From Anaerolineae bacterium (GTDB lineage: Bacteria > Chloroflexota > Anaerolineae > Anaerolineales > E44-bin32), in assembly GCA_030673735.1 (NCBI GenBank), contig DAOVIK010000062.1, forward strand, positions 1 through 7,959: a stretch of DNA of 7,959 bases, written 5' to 3'. A program made the position numbers and the translations under genes. The notes under the pieces were generated by a model. The model was not told the origin of the DNA and did no database searches. It saw nothing but the letters and a program-made list of their open reading frames with translations. Below, piece after piece: positions 1-6,600 of this stretch (position 1 is its first letter; each line of letters begins with the position of its first letter).

Positions 1-465
1 GCCCAGGGCGAATTCGCTCAAGCGGCGCTGATACTTGAAAACCTGGCCACGAAAGCCGCCGACCGTGGAATCGACCGAGCGCCAAACCTTGCTCTGCAGG
101 CCGCGCGCGCATGGTTCGAAGCCGGCGAAAATGAGCGTGGAGTGGGGTTGATCAGAATGGCCCTGCAATACATGCATCGCGTAGGGCAGCTGCGGAAGCT
201 TCACAAGGCCAGCGGCCGCATCGTATCCGAACTGAGATCCCGCGGCCTGACTCAGGAGGCAGCTGCGATCGAAGCTGAAATCAAGGAGATGCTCGCCGGG
301 GTAGATACCTCTGCATTCCAGCCCATGGTCGCCGGCAAGCCTGCACAGCTTCCAGCCCAGTGTCCGCAATGCGGCGGTAACGTTCGCCGAGACGAAGTGG
401 AATGGATCGACGCCACGAGCGTGGCATGCGATTATTGTGGAAGTGTTTTGGTACAGGAGAGCTGA
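1..465 (+). CDS. Helical-repeat protein with C-terminal zinc ribbon (5' partial)
   Basis: The reading frame is open from the first base, so the gene begins upstream of the window; 154 residues are visible, ending at TGA 463-465. Visible residues 1-115 are Ala/Leu/Glu/Arg-rich and look all-helical. They include segments such as 'LALQAARAWFEAGENERGV' that resemble TPR-like helical hairpins. Residues 121-146 form a four-cysteine zinc ribbon: CPQC at 121-124 and CDYC at 143-146, with 18 residues between the pairs. I do not recognise the family. Zinc ribbons of this kind at a C-terminus usually bind protein or nucleic acid partners, but the function here is unknown. It lies directly upstream of, and in the same frame as, the Nudix gene, and its last codons carry that gene's ribosome binding site, so the two are probably co-transcribed and translationally coupled. 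GTG at 142 is an internal in-frame codon and not a likely start, because the upstream residues continue the same helical pattern. Confidence 0.8.
   Translation, partial: AQGEFAQAALILENLATKAADRGIDRAPNLALQAARAWFEAGENERGVGLIRMALQYMHRVGQLRKLHKASGRIVSELRSRGLTQEAAAIEAEIKEMLAGVDTSAFQPMVAGKPAQLPAQCPQCGGNVRRDEVEWIDATSVACDYCGSVLVQES
455..461 (+). promoter_or_regulatory. Shine-Dalgarno that decides the Nudix start
   Basis: AGGAGAG lies in the last codons of the zinc-ribbon gene and ends 7 nt before the ATT at 469. It is the only good ribosome binding site near the Nudix gene. No ATG, GTG or TTG lies in frame between the upstream stop (465) and TTG 565. This places initiation at ATT 469 rather than at TTG 565. 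Confidence 0.6.
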
Positions 466-468
466 GTC

Positions 469-1077
469 ATTCACACACAGGACCTGCCATCCAAGCTGCG
501 GAAACAGCTGGCGCAGCATTCGAGCGCTCCCAGAAAGAAGAGGAGAGGGCGTCCCGCGGCGGTCTTGATCCCGCTCTATTTTCACGACGACCAGTGGCAC
601 GCCCTCTTCACGCGCCGCGCCGAGCGAATCGAGCCGCACAGCGGTCAGGTTTCCTTCCCCGGTGGCTTGATCGAATCCGACGACACGAGCCCCGAGCAGG
701 CTGCCCTGCGAGAGGCGCATGAAGAGGTGGGCATAAACCCTCAGGATGTCGAAATCCTGGGAAGATTGATGCCCACCTGGACGATAACTCGTTTTCTTGT
801 CACCCCCATAGTGGGCATCATTCCCTGGCCCTATGAGCTGGAGCTAAACCAGAACGAAGTAGCAAGAGCCTTCGGAGTCCCGCTGAACTGGCTAGCAGAA
901 CCAGCCAATCTCGAGATGCGCAAGTACAAATTGACCAGATTCGGCCCTTCATTCCATGTTCATTATTTCAAGCCATACGAGGATGAAGTGATCTGGGGGG
1001 CTACAGGGCGCATTGTCGTGAGCCTGCTGGACGAGTTGCGGCAGATACAAGAAAACACAAAACGGAGCGAGGATTAA
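469..1077 (+). CDS. Nudix hydrolase, CoA pyrophosphatase (NudL-like) type, probable ATT start
   Basis: From ATT 469 the product is 202 residues. Residues 46-66 match the CoA-pyrophosphatase (UPF0035) signature that precedes the Nudix box: LFTRRAE, then H57-SGQVSFPGG. The Nudix box follows at 65-89, with REAHEEVGI at its end, giving catalytic metal-binding glutamates E82, E85 and E86. The gap from GG to RE equals that of E. coli NudL. The family cleaves CoA and its derivatives to 3',5'-ADP and phosphopantetheine using Mg2+ or Mn2+; CoA as the actual substrate here is inferred from the signature. The canonical start at TTG 565 would remove half of the first strand of the fold (AAVLIPLYF) and give only 170 residues. 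The stretch 469-564 encodes a plausible N-terminal helix plus a basic linker (RKKRRGR), and the good Shine-Dalgarno points to ATT. The gene is convergent with the L25 gene, whose terminator overlaps its last codons. Confidence 0.88.
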   Translation: MHTQDLPSKLRKQLAQHSSAPRKKRRGRPAAVLIPLYFHDDQWHALFTRRAERIEPHSGQVSFPGGLIESDDTSPEQAALREAHEEVGINPQDVEILGRLMPTWTITRFLVTPIVGIIPWPYELELNQNEVARAFGVPLNWLAEPANLEMRKYKLTRFGPSFHVHYFKPYEDEVIWGATGRIVVSLLDELRQIQENTKRSED

Positions 1078-1088
1078 TCCCCGCTCCG
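1045..1088 (-). terminator. Intrinsic terminator of the L25 gene, inside the Nudix 3' end
   Basis: An inverted repeat spans 1063-1088: CGGAGCG and GGATT pair with AATCC and CGCTCCG, interrupted by one A/C mismatch. Read on the minus strand, the stem is followed at once by TTTTGTGTTTTCTTG (1062 down to 1048), a proper U-rich tract. It starts 25 bp beyond the L25 stop codon. On the plus strand no T tract follows, so as an intrinsic terminator it serves the minus strand. The Nudix stop codon TAA (1075-1077) sits in the loop/stem, so the element doubles as coding sequence. Confidence 0.8.
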
Positions 1089-1112
1089 CCTATAGTTCGC
1101 ACGGTACCAAGC

Positions 1113-1790
1113 TTACTCTTGTTCTTCTTCCTTCTTCTCTCCGGGCTCCTCGCGCTCGGCGCGCCCCACGACCTCGGGTTCGCCCTCTTCGAGCATTTCC
1201 TCGAGCTCCTCGACGACCTCTTCTTCCTCCTCTTCGATGACCTGGTACATCAAGTGGGCCACGGCTTCCTCGGGCTCGGTAAGCACCTTCACGTCCTTAC
1301 CCAAGAACAGATCCCCAACCGTGATCGAATCATCCATTTCTTGCAGGACTTCGAGGTCCACAGTAATCCGGTCGACAAGATCGGATGGTAAGGCTTCCAC
1401 TTCAACCTCGGTCTGGCCGGTTACCAACACGGCTCCCAGGTTCTTCACCGCCGGGGCTTCGCCCACAAACTCGATGGGGACGTACGTCCGAATGACAACG
1501 TCCATGGCCACCTGCAGGAAATCGACGTGTATGAGACTCAGTGTGATCGGATCACGCTGGACGGCGCGAAAGAGAACCTTATGGGTCTTCTTTCCAATCT
1601 TCAAGTCGATCAATGTCGACCCGCCTGCTTGGGAAAGCAGCTTATCCGTTTCTCTGTCATCCAATTGGATAGCAGTGGGCTTTACATCCTTGCCATACAT
1701 GATTGCGGGTACCAGCCCGTCTTGACGAAGGAGTTTGACTTTCTTCCCCGTCACCGTACGCGGGGATGCTTCAAGCTTTATTGCTTCCAT
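1113..1790 (-). CDS. rplY: 50S ribosomal protein L25, long TL5/CTC form
   Basis: The product is 225 residues. Residues 1-95 are the L25 domain that binds 5S rRNA (start MEAIKLEASPRTVTGK, then GLVPAIMYGK, QRDPITLSLIHVDF with the conserved HVDF). Residues 96-185 are the C-terminal TL5 beta domain (ALPSDLVDRITVDL, then DSITVGDLFLGKDVKVL). The last 40 residues (186-225) are a low-complexity acidic tail with a six-Glu run and repeated EE/KK. The length fits the CTC/TL5 type found in Thermus and many Gram-positive-like phyla, not the short E. coli L25 of about 94 residues. The ATG start is supported by TGGAGGTA upstream with a 7-nt spacer. It follows the beta-repeat gene by 73 bp with no convincing promoter between, so it is probably transcribed from the promoter at 2422-2450, and ends at the terminator at 1045-1088. 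Confidence 0.95.
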   Translation of the reverse strand: MEAIKLEASPRTVTGKKVKLLRQDGLVPAIMYGKDVKPTAIQLDDRETDKLLSQAGGSTLIDLKIGKKTHKVLFRAVQRDPITLSLIHVDFLQVAMDVVIRTYVPIEFVGEAPAVKNLGAVLVTGQTEVEVEALPSDLVDRITVDLEVLQEMDDSITVGDLFLGKDVKVLTEPEEAVAHLMYQVIEEEEEEVVEELEEMLEEGEPEVVGRAEREEPGEKKEEEQE

Positions 1791-1796
1791 TCGAGT

Positions 1797-1838
1797 ACCT
1801 CCAGAGCGCCTCTCACCCTATCGGGTTACCCTCGCTCT
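1797..1838 (-). promoter_or_regulatory. Structured leader and Shine-Dalgarno of L25
   Basis: On the minus strand the 73-bp gap ahead of L25 contains AGAGCG (1838-1833) and its complement CGCTCT (1808-1803). Nested between them is a four-pair stem, ACCC-GATA-GGGT. The outer stem ends directly against the GGAGGT ribosome binding site (1802-1797). A hairpin abutting the binding site could modulate L25 translation, as ribosomal-protein leaders often do. No protein-binding motif is recognised, and the stem has sizeable internal loops, so the regulatory role is a guess. Confidence 0.35.
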
Positions 1839-1863
1839 ATGATTTGGTCTCGGCCGTTGCCGC

Positions 1864-2349
1864 CTAGCGGCGCCTGACTAGTAGGCTTCCGACGAGAAGA
1901 ACCATCCCGACGGCAACACCAGCCACGAGACCCGCAACCATCGTTCCGCGCGTATCCAGCACAGTTTCGACGTTGCCATGTACTTCGCGCGCCAACAGCA
2001 CTAAGGTAGATCCACCGTTCAGCTCTGCAGAGTCGGCGACGCTGACGCCTATGTAAGCGTTCGTTCCCGAGACCTTGTCTGCGATCACGACCCCTGCGCC
2101 GCCTTCATTGATGGTGACATTATCACTGCGCACCGTCATCGCCCCCGAAAGCTGCAGGCCGACATTCTCGGCATGGATCACAGCGGCGGCTGCCCGCTCC
2201 AGACCGACTTCCGAAGCGACGATGCGCTGTGCGCCACCCTGGTTGATGCGCACTGTCTCGGCTTCGACGTTTTCAATCGTGCCTCCGCTCAAGGTCACGA
2301 CGTCGGCGTCGATTTCTTCTTGCTCTTGGTTGGGAGACAATTCGTCCAT
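1864..2349 (-). CDS. Beta-repeat protein with C-terminal membrane anchor, function unknown
   Basis: From ATG 2349 the product is 161 residues. Residues 1-16 are acidic (Glu/Asp/Gln-rich). Residues 17-130 are built of short Val/Ile/Gly-rich strands in an internal repeat: 20-48 (LSGGTIENVEAETVRINQGG...) aligns with 67-93 (LSGAMTVRSDNVTINEGG...), a period of about 45 residues. A degenerate continuation runs to about 123. The pattern suggests a stacked beta-solenoid-like fold, broadly like bactofilin or polymer-forming proteins, but no known family is recognised. Residues 137-158 are one hydrophobic segment (MVAGLVAGVAVGMVLLVGSLL) ending in VRRR. There is no signal peptide. Two adjacent ATGs (2352 and 2349) could start it; GGAG is 5 nt from the second and only 2 nt from the first. 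A longer frame from GTG 2418 is excluded if the promoter at 2422-2450 is real, because it would begin about at or before the transcript start. It probably heads an operon with L25. Confidence 0.8.
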   Translation of the reverse strand: MDELSPNQEQEEIDADVVTLSGGTIENVEAETVRINQGGAQRIVASEVGLERAAAAVIHAENVGLQLSGAMTVRSDNVTINEGGAGVVIADKVSGTNAYIGVSVADSAELNGGSTLVLLAREVHGNVETVLDTRGTMVAGLVAGVAVGMVLLVGSLLVRRR

Positions 2350-2368
2350 CATGACTCCAATCACACAT

Positions 2369-2404
2369 AAAAATGGGGCTGCTTCCCCGGCCGGGGATCG
2401 CCCC
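2369..2404 (-). promoter_or_regulatory. Attenuator-like leader with four alternating G4/C4 blocks
   Basis: Read on the minus strand, the leader of the beta-repeat gene carries GGGG (2404-2401), CCCC (2396-2393), GGGG (2388-2385) and CCCC (2378-2375), then A and TTTTT (2373-2369). Blocks 1:2 and 3:4 can pair, or blocks 2:3 can pair, and these are mutually exclusive. The 3:4 hairpin followed by five T resembles a short intrinsic terminator. Blocks 2 and 3 with GGCC between them also make a perfect 12-bp DNA palindrome (2385-2396), so an operator is the alternative reading. Stems are only 4 bp, so termination strength may be low. Confidence 0.4.
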
Positions 2405-2421
2405 GTCGTGACGCGCACCGA

Positions 2422-2450
2422 ATTCTAATAGTTATCCGGGCATACGTCAA
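2422..2450 (-). promoter_or_regulatory. Sigma70-type promoter for the beta-repeat gene and L25
   Basis: On the minus strand TTGACG (2450-2445) is separated by exactly 17 bp from TAGAAT (2427-2422). Each hexamer has one mismatch to consensus. Transcription would start near 2415, giving a leader of about 66 nt before ATG 2349. No other comparably good promoter is seen upstream of this gene pair. Confidence 0.65.
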
Positions 2451-2476
2451 CCGCATGCCTCGCTGCCGACCATGCG

Positions 2477-2485
2477 TGTTATACT
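2477..2485 (+). promoter_or_regulatory. Extended -10 promoter for the Arg-tail gene, pth and mfd
   Basis: TGT directly followed by TATACT forms an extended -10 element. No recognisable -35 lies 17 bp upstream, which extended -10 promoters can tolerate. Transcription would begin near 2492, about 33 nt before ATG 2525. It is divergent from the minus-strand promoter, with about 26 bp between the two elements. Confidence 0.45.
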
Positions 2486-2524
2486 CAAAGATTGCCGAAT
2501 CCGCGGCGCTTCAGGTTCTTGCCC

Positions 2525-3040
2525 ATGCCCCCCTCATACTCCCTGATCATGGTCCGGCGTTGGGGTCTGATTTGCCTGGTTGCGATCCTGGCAGCTCTCT
2601 CCAGCTCATTTGCGTCGTTCGATGGTGTCCACGCACCCATACATGAGGGCAGCAATAGCGGGAAACGGTTGATTGACGAGAAACTGAGTCTCGATAAAGG
2701 AACCAACGCAAGCGCATATGGTGGTTCCAGGCAATCCGCCAGTCTCCCGGCGATCGCGACGCCGACACCTGAAACCGAAGCAACTTCCCGGGCGCCGGGT
2801 GAGGATGATGCCGCCGAGCGCACCGAAACCCAAGCATCCGAGGACACCGGCGACATCATCCGGAAGCGCGTTTTCACAGCAATTCTCACCGCAGCTGCGA
2901 TCACAGCTGGTTTGCTGCTGCTTCTGTGGGCCTACGTCACGCTGGGCGATCCATTCCGCAGGCGTCGGGCAGCTATGCGCATCCGGCAAGAGCGCCGCGA
3001 AGAACGTAAGAGCCGGCTTCGAAGGCGACGAAGGCAATGA
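2525..3040 (+). CDS. Single-pass membrane protein with signal peptide and Arg-rich tail, function unknown
   Basis: From ATG 2525 the product is 171 residues; ATG 2549 (163 residues) is an equally possible start. Numbering here is from 2549. Residues 1-23 form a signal peptide or N-terminal membrane segment (MVRR, then WGLICLVAILAALSSSFAS). Residues 24-105 are a polar, probably disordered extracytoplasmic stretch rich in Ser, Thr, Ala and Glu (ATPTPETEATSRAPGEDDAA). Residues 108-133 are a strong transmembrane segment (VFTAILTAAAITAGLLLLLWAY). The last 30 residues hold 15 Arg and 1 Lys, ending in five consecutive Arg plus Gln. The positive-inside rule places that tail in the cytoplasm. I recognise no family or enzyme motif. 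The stop codon overlaps the pth start (ATGA, 3037-3040), implying translational coupling. A weak AGG lies 9 nt before ATG 2525; neither start has a strong ribosome binding site. Possible roles for the tail (nucleic acid, ribosome or phospholipid contact) are speculation. Confidence 0.75.
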   Translation: MPPSYSLIMVRRWGLICLVAILAALSSSFASFDGVHAPIHEGSNSGKRLIDEKLSLDKGTNASAYGGSRQSASLPAIATPTPETEATSRAPGEDDAAERTETQASEDTGDIIRKRVFTAILTAAAITAGLLLLLWAYVTLGDPFRRRRAAMRIRQERREERKSRLRRRRRQ

Positions 3041-3630
3041 ACGAGGATCAAGCGTCCGATACCTATCTCATCGTGGGCCTTGGCAATCCAGGACGAACGT
3101 ACCGCGGAAACCGGCACAACGTGGGCTTCATGGCTTTGGATATCCTGGCCGCCAGAATGAAGCAAGGCTTCTCTCGTCTTGAGCATGAATCGCTGGTCGC
3201 CGAAGGTGAACTGGGTGGCAAGAAGGTGATGCTGGCCAAGCCGCAGACATTCATGAACGTGAGTGGTGCTGCCTTATCTCGGCTGGCCCAATTGCACGAT
3301 GTCCCGCATACGAACCTGTTGGTGATCAGCGACGACATCGACTTGCCGCTGGGGCAGCTGCGCCTCAAGCCGTTTGGTGGAACGGGTGGACACAAAGGAC
3401 TCAAATCAATCCAAGAGCAGATGGGGACTCAGGATTTCCCTCGGTTGAGAATCGGCATCGGCCGTCCTCCTGGGCGCACCGATCCAGCGGATTTCGTACT
3501 GGATGATTTCACCGAGAACGAGCTCAGGGAAATCGAGATCGATATCCGTAGAGCGGCCGATTGTGTGCTCTTGTTCCTGAGCGAAGGCATTCAAGCAGCC
3601 ATGACAAGCTTCAATCGCACTGCTGAGTAG
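3037..3630 (+). CDS. pth: Peptidyl-tRNA hydrolase
   Basis: The product is 197 residues, usual for bacterial Pth, which frees tRNA from peptidyl-tRNA dropped by ribosomes in the cytoplasm. Landmarks: YLIVGLGNPG with N17 (E. coli N10), NRHNVGF with catalytic H27 (H20), KPQTFMNVSG with N74 (N68), ISDDIDLPLG with D99 (D93), and GGTGGHKGLKSI with H119 (H113). The residue matching E. coli N114 is Lys (K120), the one departure from the textbook active-site set. LRIGIGRPPG follows as expected. The ATG start overlaps the stop of the upstream membrane-protein gene; GAAGG is only 2 nt from the ATG and GAAGG at 3021-3025 is 11 nt away, so reinitiation or coupling is likely. The mfd gene begins 3 bp after the stop. 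Confidence 0.97.
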   Translation: MNEDQASDTYLIVGLGNPGRTYRGNRHNVGFMALDILAARMKQGFSRLEHESLVAEGELGGKKVMLAKPQTFMNVSGAALSRLAQLHDVPHTNLLVISDDIDLPLGQLRLKPFGGTGGHKGLKSIQEQMGTQDFPRLRIGIGRPPGRTDPADFVLDDFTENELREIEIDIRRAADCVLLFLSEGIQAAMTSFNRTAE

Positions 3631-3633
3631 CGG

Positions 3634-6600
3634 ATGAACTTATCATCACTCATTGAACGGTTGCGAAGGCTTCCGGAATACGAGCAACTGCGACGGACCA
3701 TCATCTCCGGAGAGGAGATGCACGGCCCACTGCTGCTCCCGCGCGCCGCGCGCGCCGCTACCGCTGTCGCCTTGGTCCGAGATCTGAACCGCAGTGCAGT
3801 GCTGGTCGTGCCCCGCAACGATCGATTGCTCACGCTTGCTGAAGAGCTGCCGGCGTGGGATCCTGAATTGCAGTTGATCCCCTTTCCCGAACCAAATCCT
3901 ATCTTCTATGAGCACACAGCATGGTGGCCTCGTACGATCCAGCAGCGGGCAGCCGCCCTCGCCATCATGACGGCCGATCAGCCCCAGAAGGAAGGCAGGC
4001 CCCCTGCAGCAAATCATCCGGCATTGATCTTGGCCTCAACGAAAGCGATAATGACCCGCACGATCACTATGCAGGATTTCCTCAGCAACACAGCTATATT
4101 GAGAACAGGGAGCGAATGGCGTCTTGATCGGCTGTTGGATCTCCTGCTCGGGATCGGATACGTCCCTGCGTCGTTGGTCACCGAACGAGGTCAGTTCAGC
4201 CGCAGGGGTGGCATCTTGGATCTCTGGCCGCCTGCCGATCCGCAACCTGTGCGCATCGAGTTCTTCGGCGATCAGATCGAGTCCATGCGCCGCTTTGAAG
4301 CCTCTTCGCAGCTCTCAACTGAATCCACAGAGCAAGTTCGCATTGCTCCGGCTCGCGAAGGGCTGCCGAATTTATTCCAGCAAACATGGAGCGAATGGTT
4401 GCCGTCGGATCACGACCACGAGGACCTCTCGGGCCAGCGCCTTCTCGAGTTCACCCTTCCATGGATGAACCCCTCGCCAACAGGATTCCTGGATTTCCTG
4501 CCTTCGGATACCTTGGTCCTCATTGATGACGCAGTCGCTCTCGAAGACGCTGTCAGCGAGCAGGAGGAGCAGGCTCTCGCTTCCCGCGCGGATCAGATTC
4601 AGGCTGGCCAGCTCCCCTCAGATTTCCCGATTCCCTACCTCACTCTCTCAGATCTTCAGGATTCACTGCGAGAGCACCGGGCCATCAATCTTGGCCATTC
4701 CGGTGATCCTGATATTGCGACCGACATCGTTCTCGGCGAGAGGTACTCTCCGGGGCCCCGCTTTGGCGGCCAGCTGCGCCCGTTGTTCGATCATTTATCC
4801 CGCCAGCGGCAAGCTCACAACGCCGTCATTGTCGTCAGCCGGCAGGCTCCTCGCTTGAGCGCCCTTTGGAGCCAAGAAGGAGACGAGATACCGGTCATCA
4901 GGACACTTCCCGCCGAACTCGGCCCTGGCGATGTTTACTTTGTTCACGGAGCCCTGAGCGATGGATGGATCCTGGGCCAAACAGATGGACCTGGAACCCA
5001 TCTGCTTACGGATGCAGAGATATTCGGATGGGCGCGCCCCCGCCCGCGCCGGCGCCCAAGAGTGCACGCCCGAGCGCCTGAAGCTACCTATGCCGATTTC
5101 CGGCATGGCGGCTTGGTAGTTCATCTGGATTACGGTATTGGACGTTTCGCCGGATTGGTCGAGCGCACACTCGATGACCTGCGGCGCGAGTATCTGCTCG
5201 TCGAATATGCGAATGGAGATCAGCTTTACGTTCCAATTCATCAAGCTGATCGCCTTTCCAGCTATGTGGGAGCCGATGCAGCGACGCCGAAAATATCCCG
5301 CCTGGGAACCCAAGCCTGGGAGCATATAAAACGCAAGGCTCGGCAGGCCGTCGAGGAAGTGGCGCGCGATCTGCTGCAACTCTACGCCAACCGAATGACG
5401 GTCTCGGGGTACGCCTTCTCGGTTGATAGCCCCTGGCAGCAGGAGCTCGAAGCTTCCTTTCCATACATGGAGACCGACGACCAACTGAGAGCCATCCAGG
5501 CGGTGAAGCTCGACATGGAAACCGCACGACCTATGGACCGCCTCATATGCGGGGACGTGGGATATGGCAAGACCGAGGTGGCGCTACGGGCAGCCTTCAA
5601 AGCCATCATGGATGGCAAGCAGGTAGCCATGCTAGTCCCGACCACCGTGCTCGCCCAGCAGCACTACAACACCTTCTTGCAACGTCTGGCCCCCTTTCCC
5701 GCAGAAGTAGAGATGCTATCGCGCTTCCGTAGCCGGAGCGAGGCCGGATCAATCTTGGAGCGTTTGACGAAGGGGGAAATCGATATCGTTGTCGGAACGC
5801 ATCGGCTGCTGCAGCAGGATGTGCACTTCAAGGATCTGGGCTTGCTCATCATCGACGAAGAACAGCGCTTCGGGGTTACGCATAAGGAATTCCTCAAGCA
5901 AATGCGGACCGAAGTCGACGTGCTAACCATGACTGCCACCCCAATACCGCGCACGCTTTACATGTCGCTGACCGGCGTCAGGGATATCTCGACGATCAAC
6001 ACACCCCCTGAAGAGCGGCTTCCGGTCAAGACCTTTATCGGCCTATACAATCCGCGGCTTATCCGGCAGGCCATCCTGCGCGAGATCCATCGCCGCGGGC
6101 AGGTGTTCTTCGTTCACAACAGAGTGCTAACCATTGATGCCATGCACCGTCGGCTCACCGACCTGTTACCCGAGGCGCGAATTGCCATTGCCCATGGCCA
6201 AATGCCCGAACGCGAGCTCGAGTTGGTGATGAATCAATTCACGCAAGGCGAGATCGATGTGCTCTTGTGCACGTCGATCATCGAATCCGGACTTGATATC
6301 CCCAACGCCAACACGCTGATCGTCGATAAGGCCGACGGTTTCGGGCTCGCGCAGCTCTATCAGCTGCGGGGCCGCGTGGGGCGGGGTTCCGCCAGGGCCT
6401 ATGCCTACTTCTTCCGCCATCCGCATAAGCGCAGCACTCCGGAAGCCATGGAGCGCCTCGAAATCATCTCCGAACACGATCAGCTCGGCGCCGGCTATTC
6501 AATTGCCATGCGCGATCTGGAAATGCGCGGCGCCGGCGATATTTTGGGTAACCGGCAACACGGACACATCTCTGCCATTGGCTTCCACTTGTATACTCGC

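Noticed and set aside
463..465. Readthrough or recoding of the in-frame TGA to make one zinc-ribbon/Nudix protein
   Set aside because: A strong Shine-Dalgarno and a plausible start lie right after the stop, and no recoding hairpin is evident; two genes are the simpler reading.
402..722. Plus-strand ORF of 106 codons overlapping the zinc-ribbon and Nudix genes
   Set aside because: It is out of frame with two well-supported proteins, has low-complexity Arg/Ala composition and no recognisable motif.
1237..1725. Plus-strand ORF of 162 codons opposite L25
   Set aside because: It is antisense to a clear ribosomal protein gene; its Ser/Thr/Arg-rich translation reflects the opposite strand's codon use.
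2353..2418. N-terminal extension of the beta-repeat protein from GTG 2418
   Set aside because: It starts at or before the predicted transcript start, lacks a ribosome binding site, and covers the structured leader; ATG 2349 has GGAG at good spacing.
3738..3760. GC-alternating stretch (cgcgcgccgcgcgcgcc) in mfd as a possible Z-DNA or repeat element
   Set aside because: It simply encodes an Ala/Arg stretch (PRAARAA) in a normal part of Mfd.
5031..5060. Very GC-rich patch in mfd as an insertion
   Set aside because: It encodes the Arg/Pro-rich linker normally found before the RNA-polymerase-interacting domain of Mfd.
4795..5484. Minus-strand ORF of 229 codons inside mfd
   Set aside because: It covers conserved Mfd domains on the other strand, has no ribosome binding site or family motif, and looks like a shadow frame.
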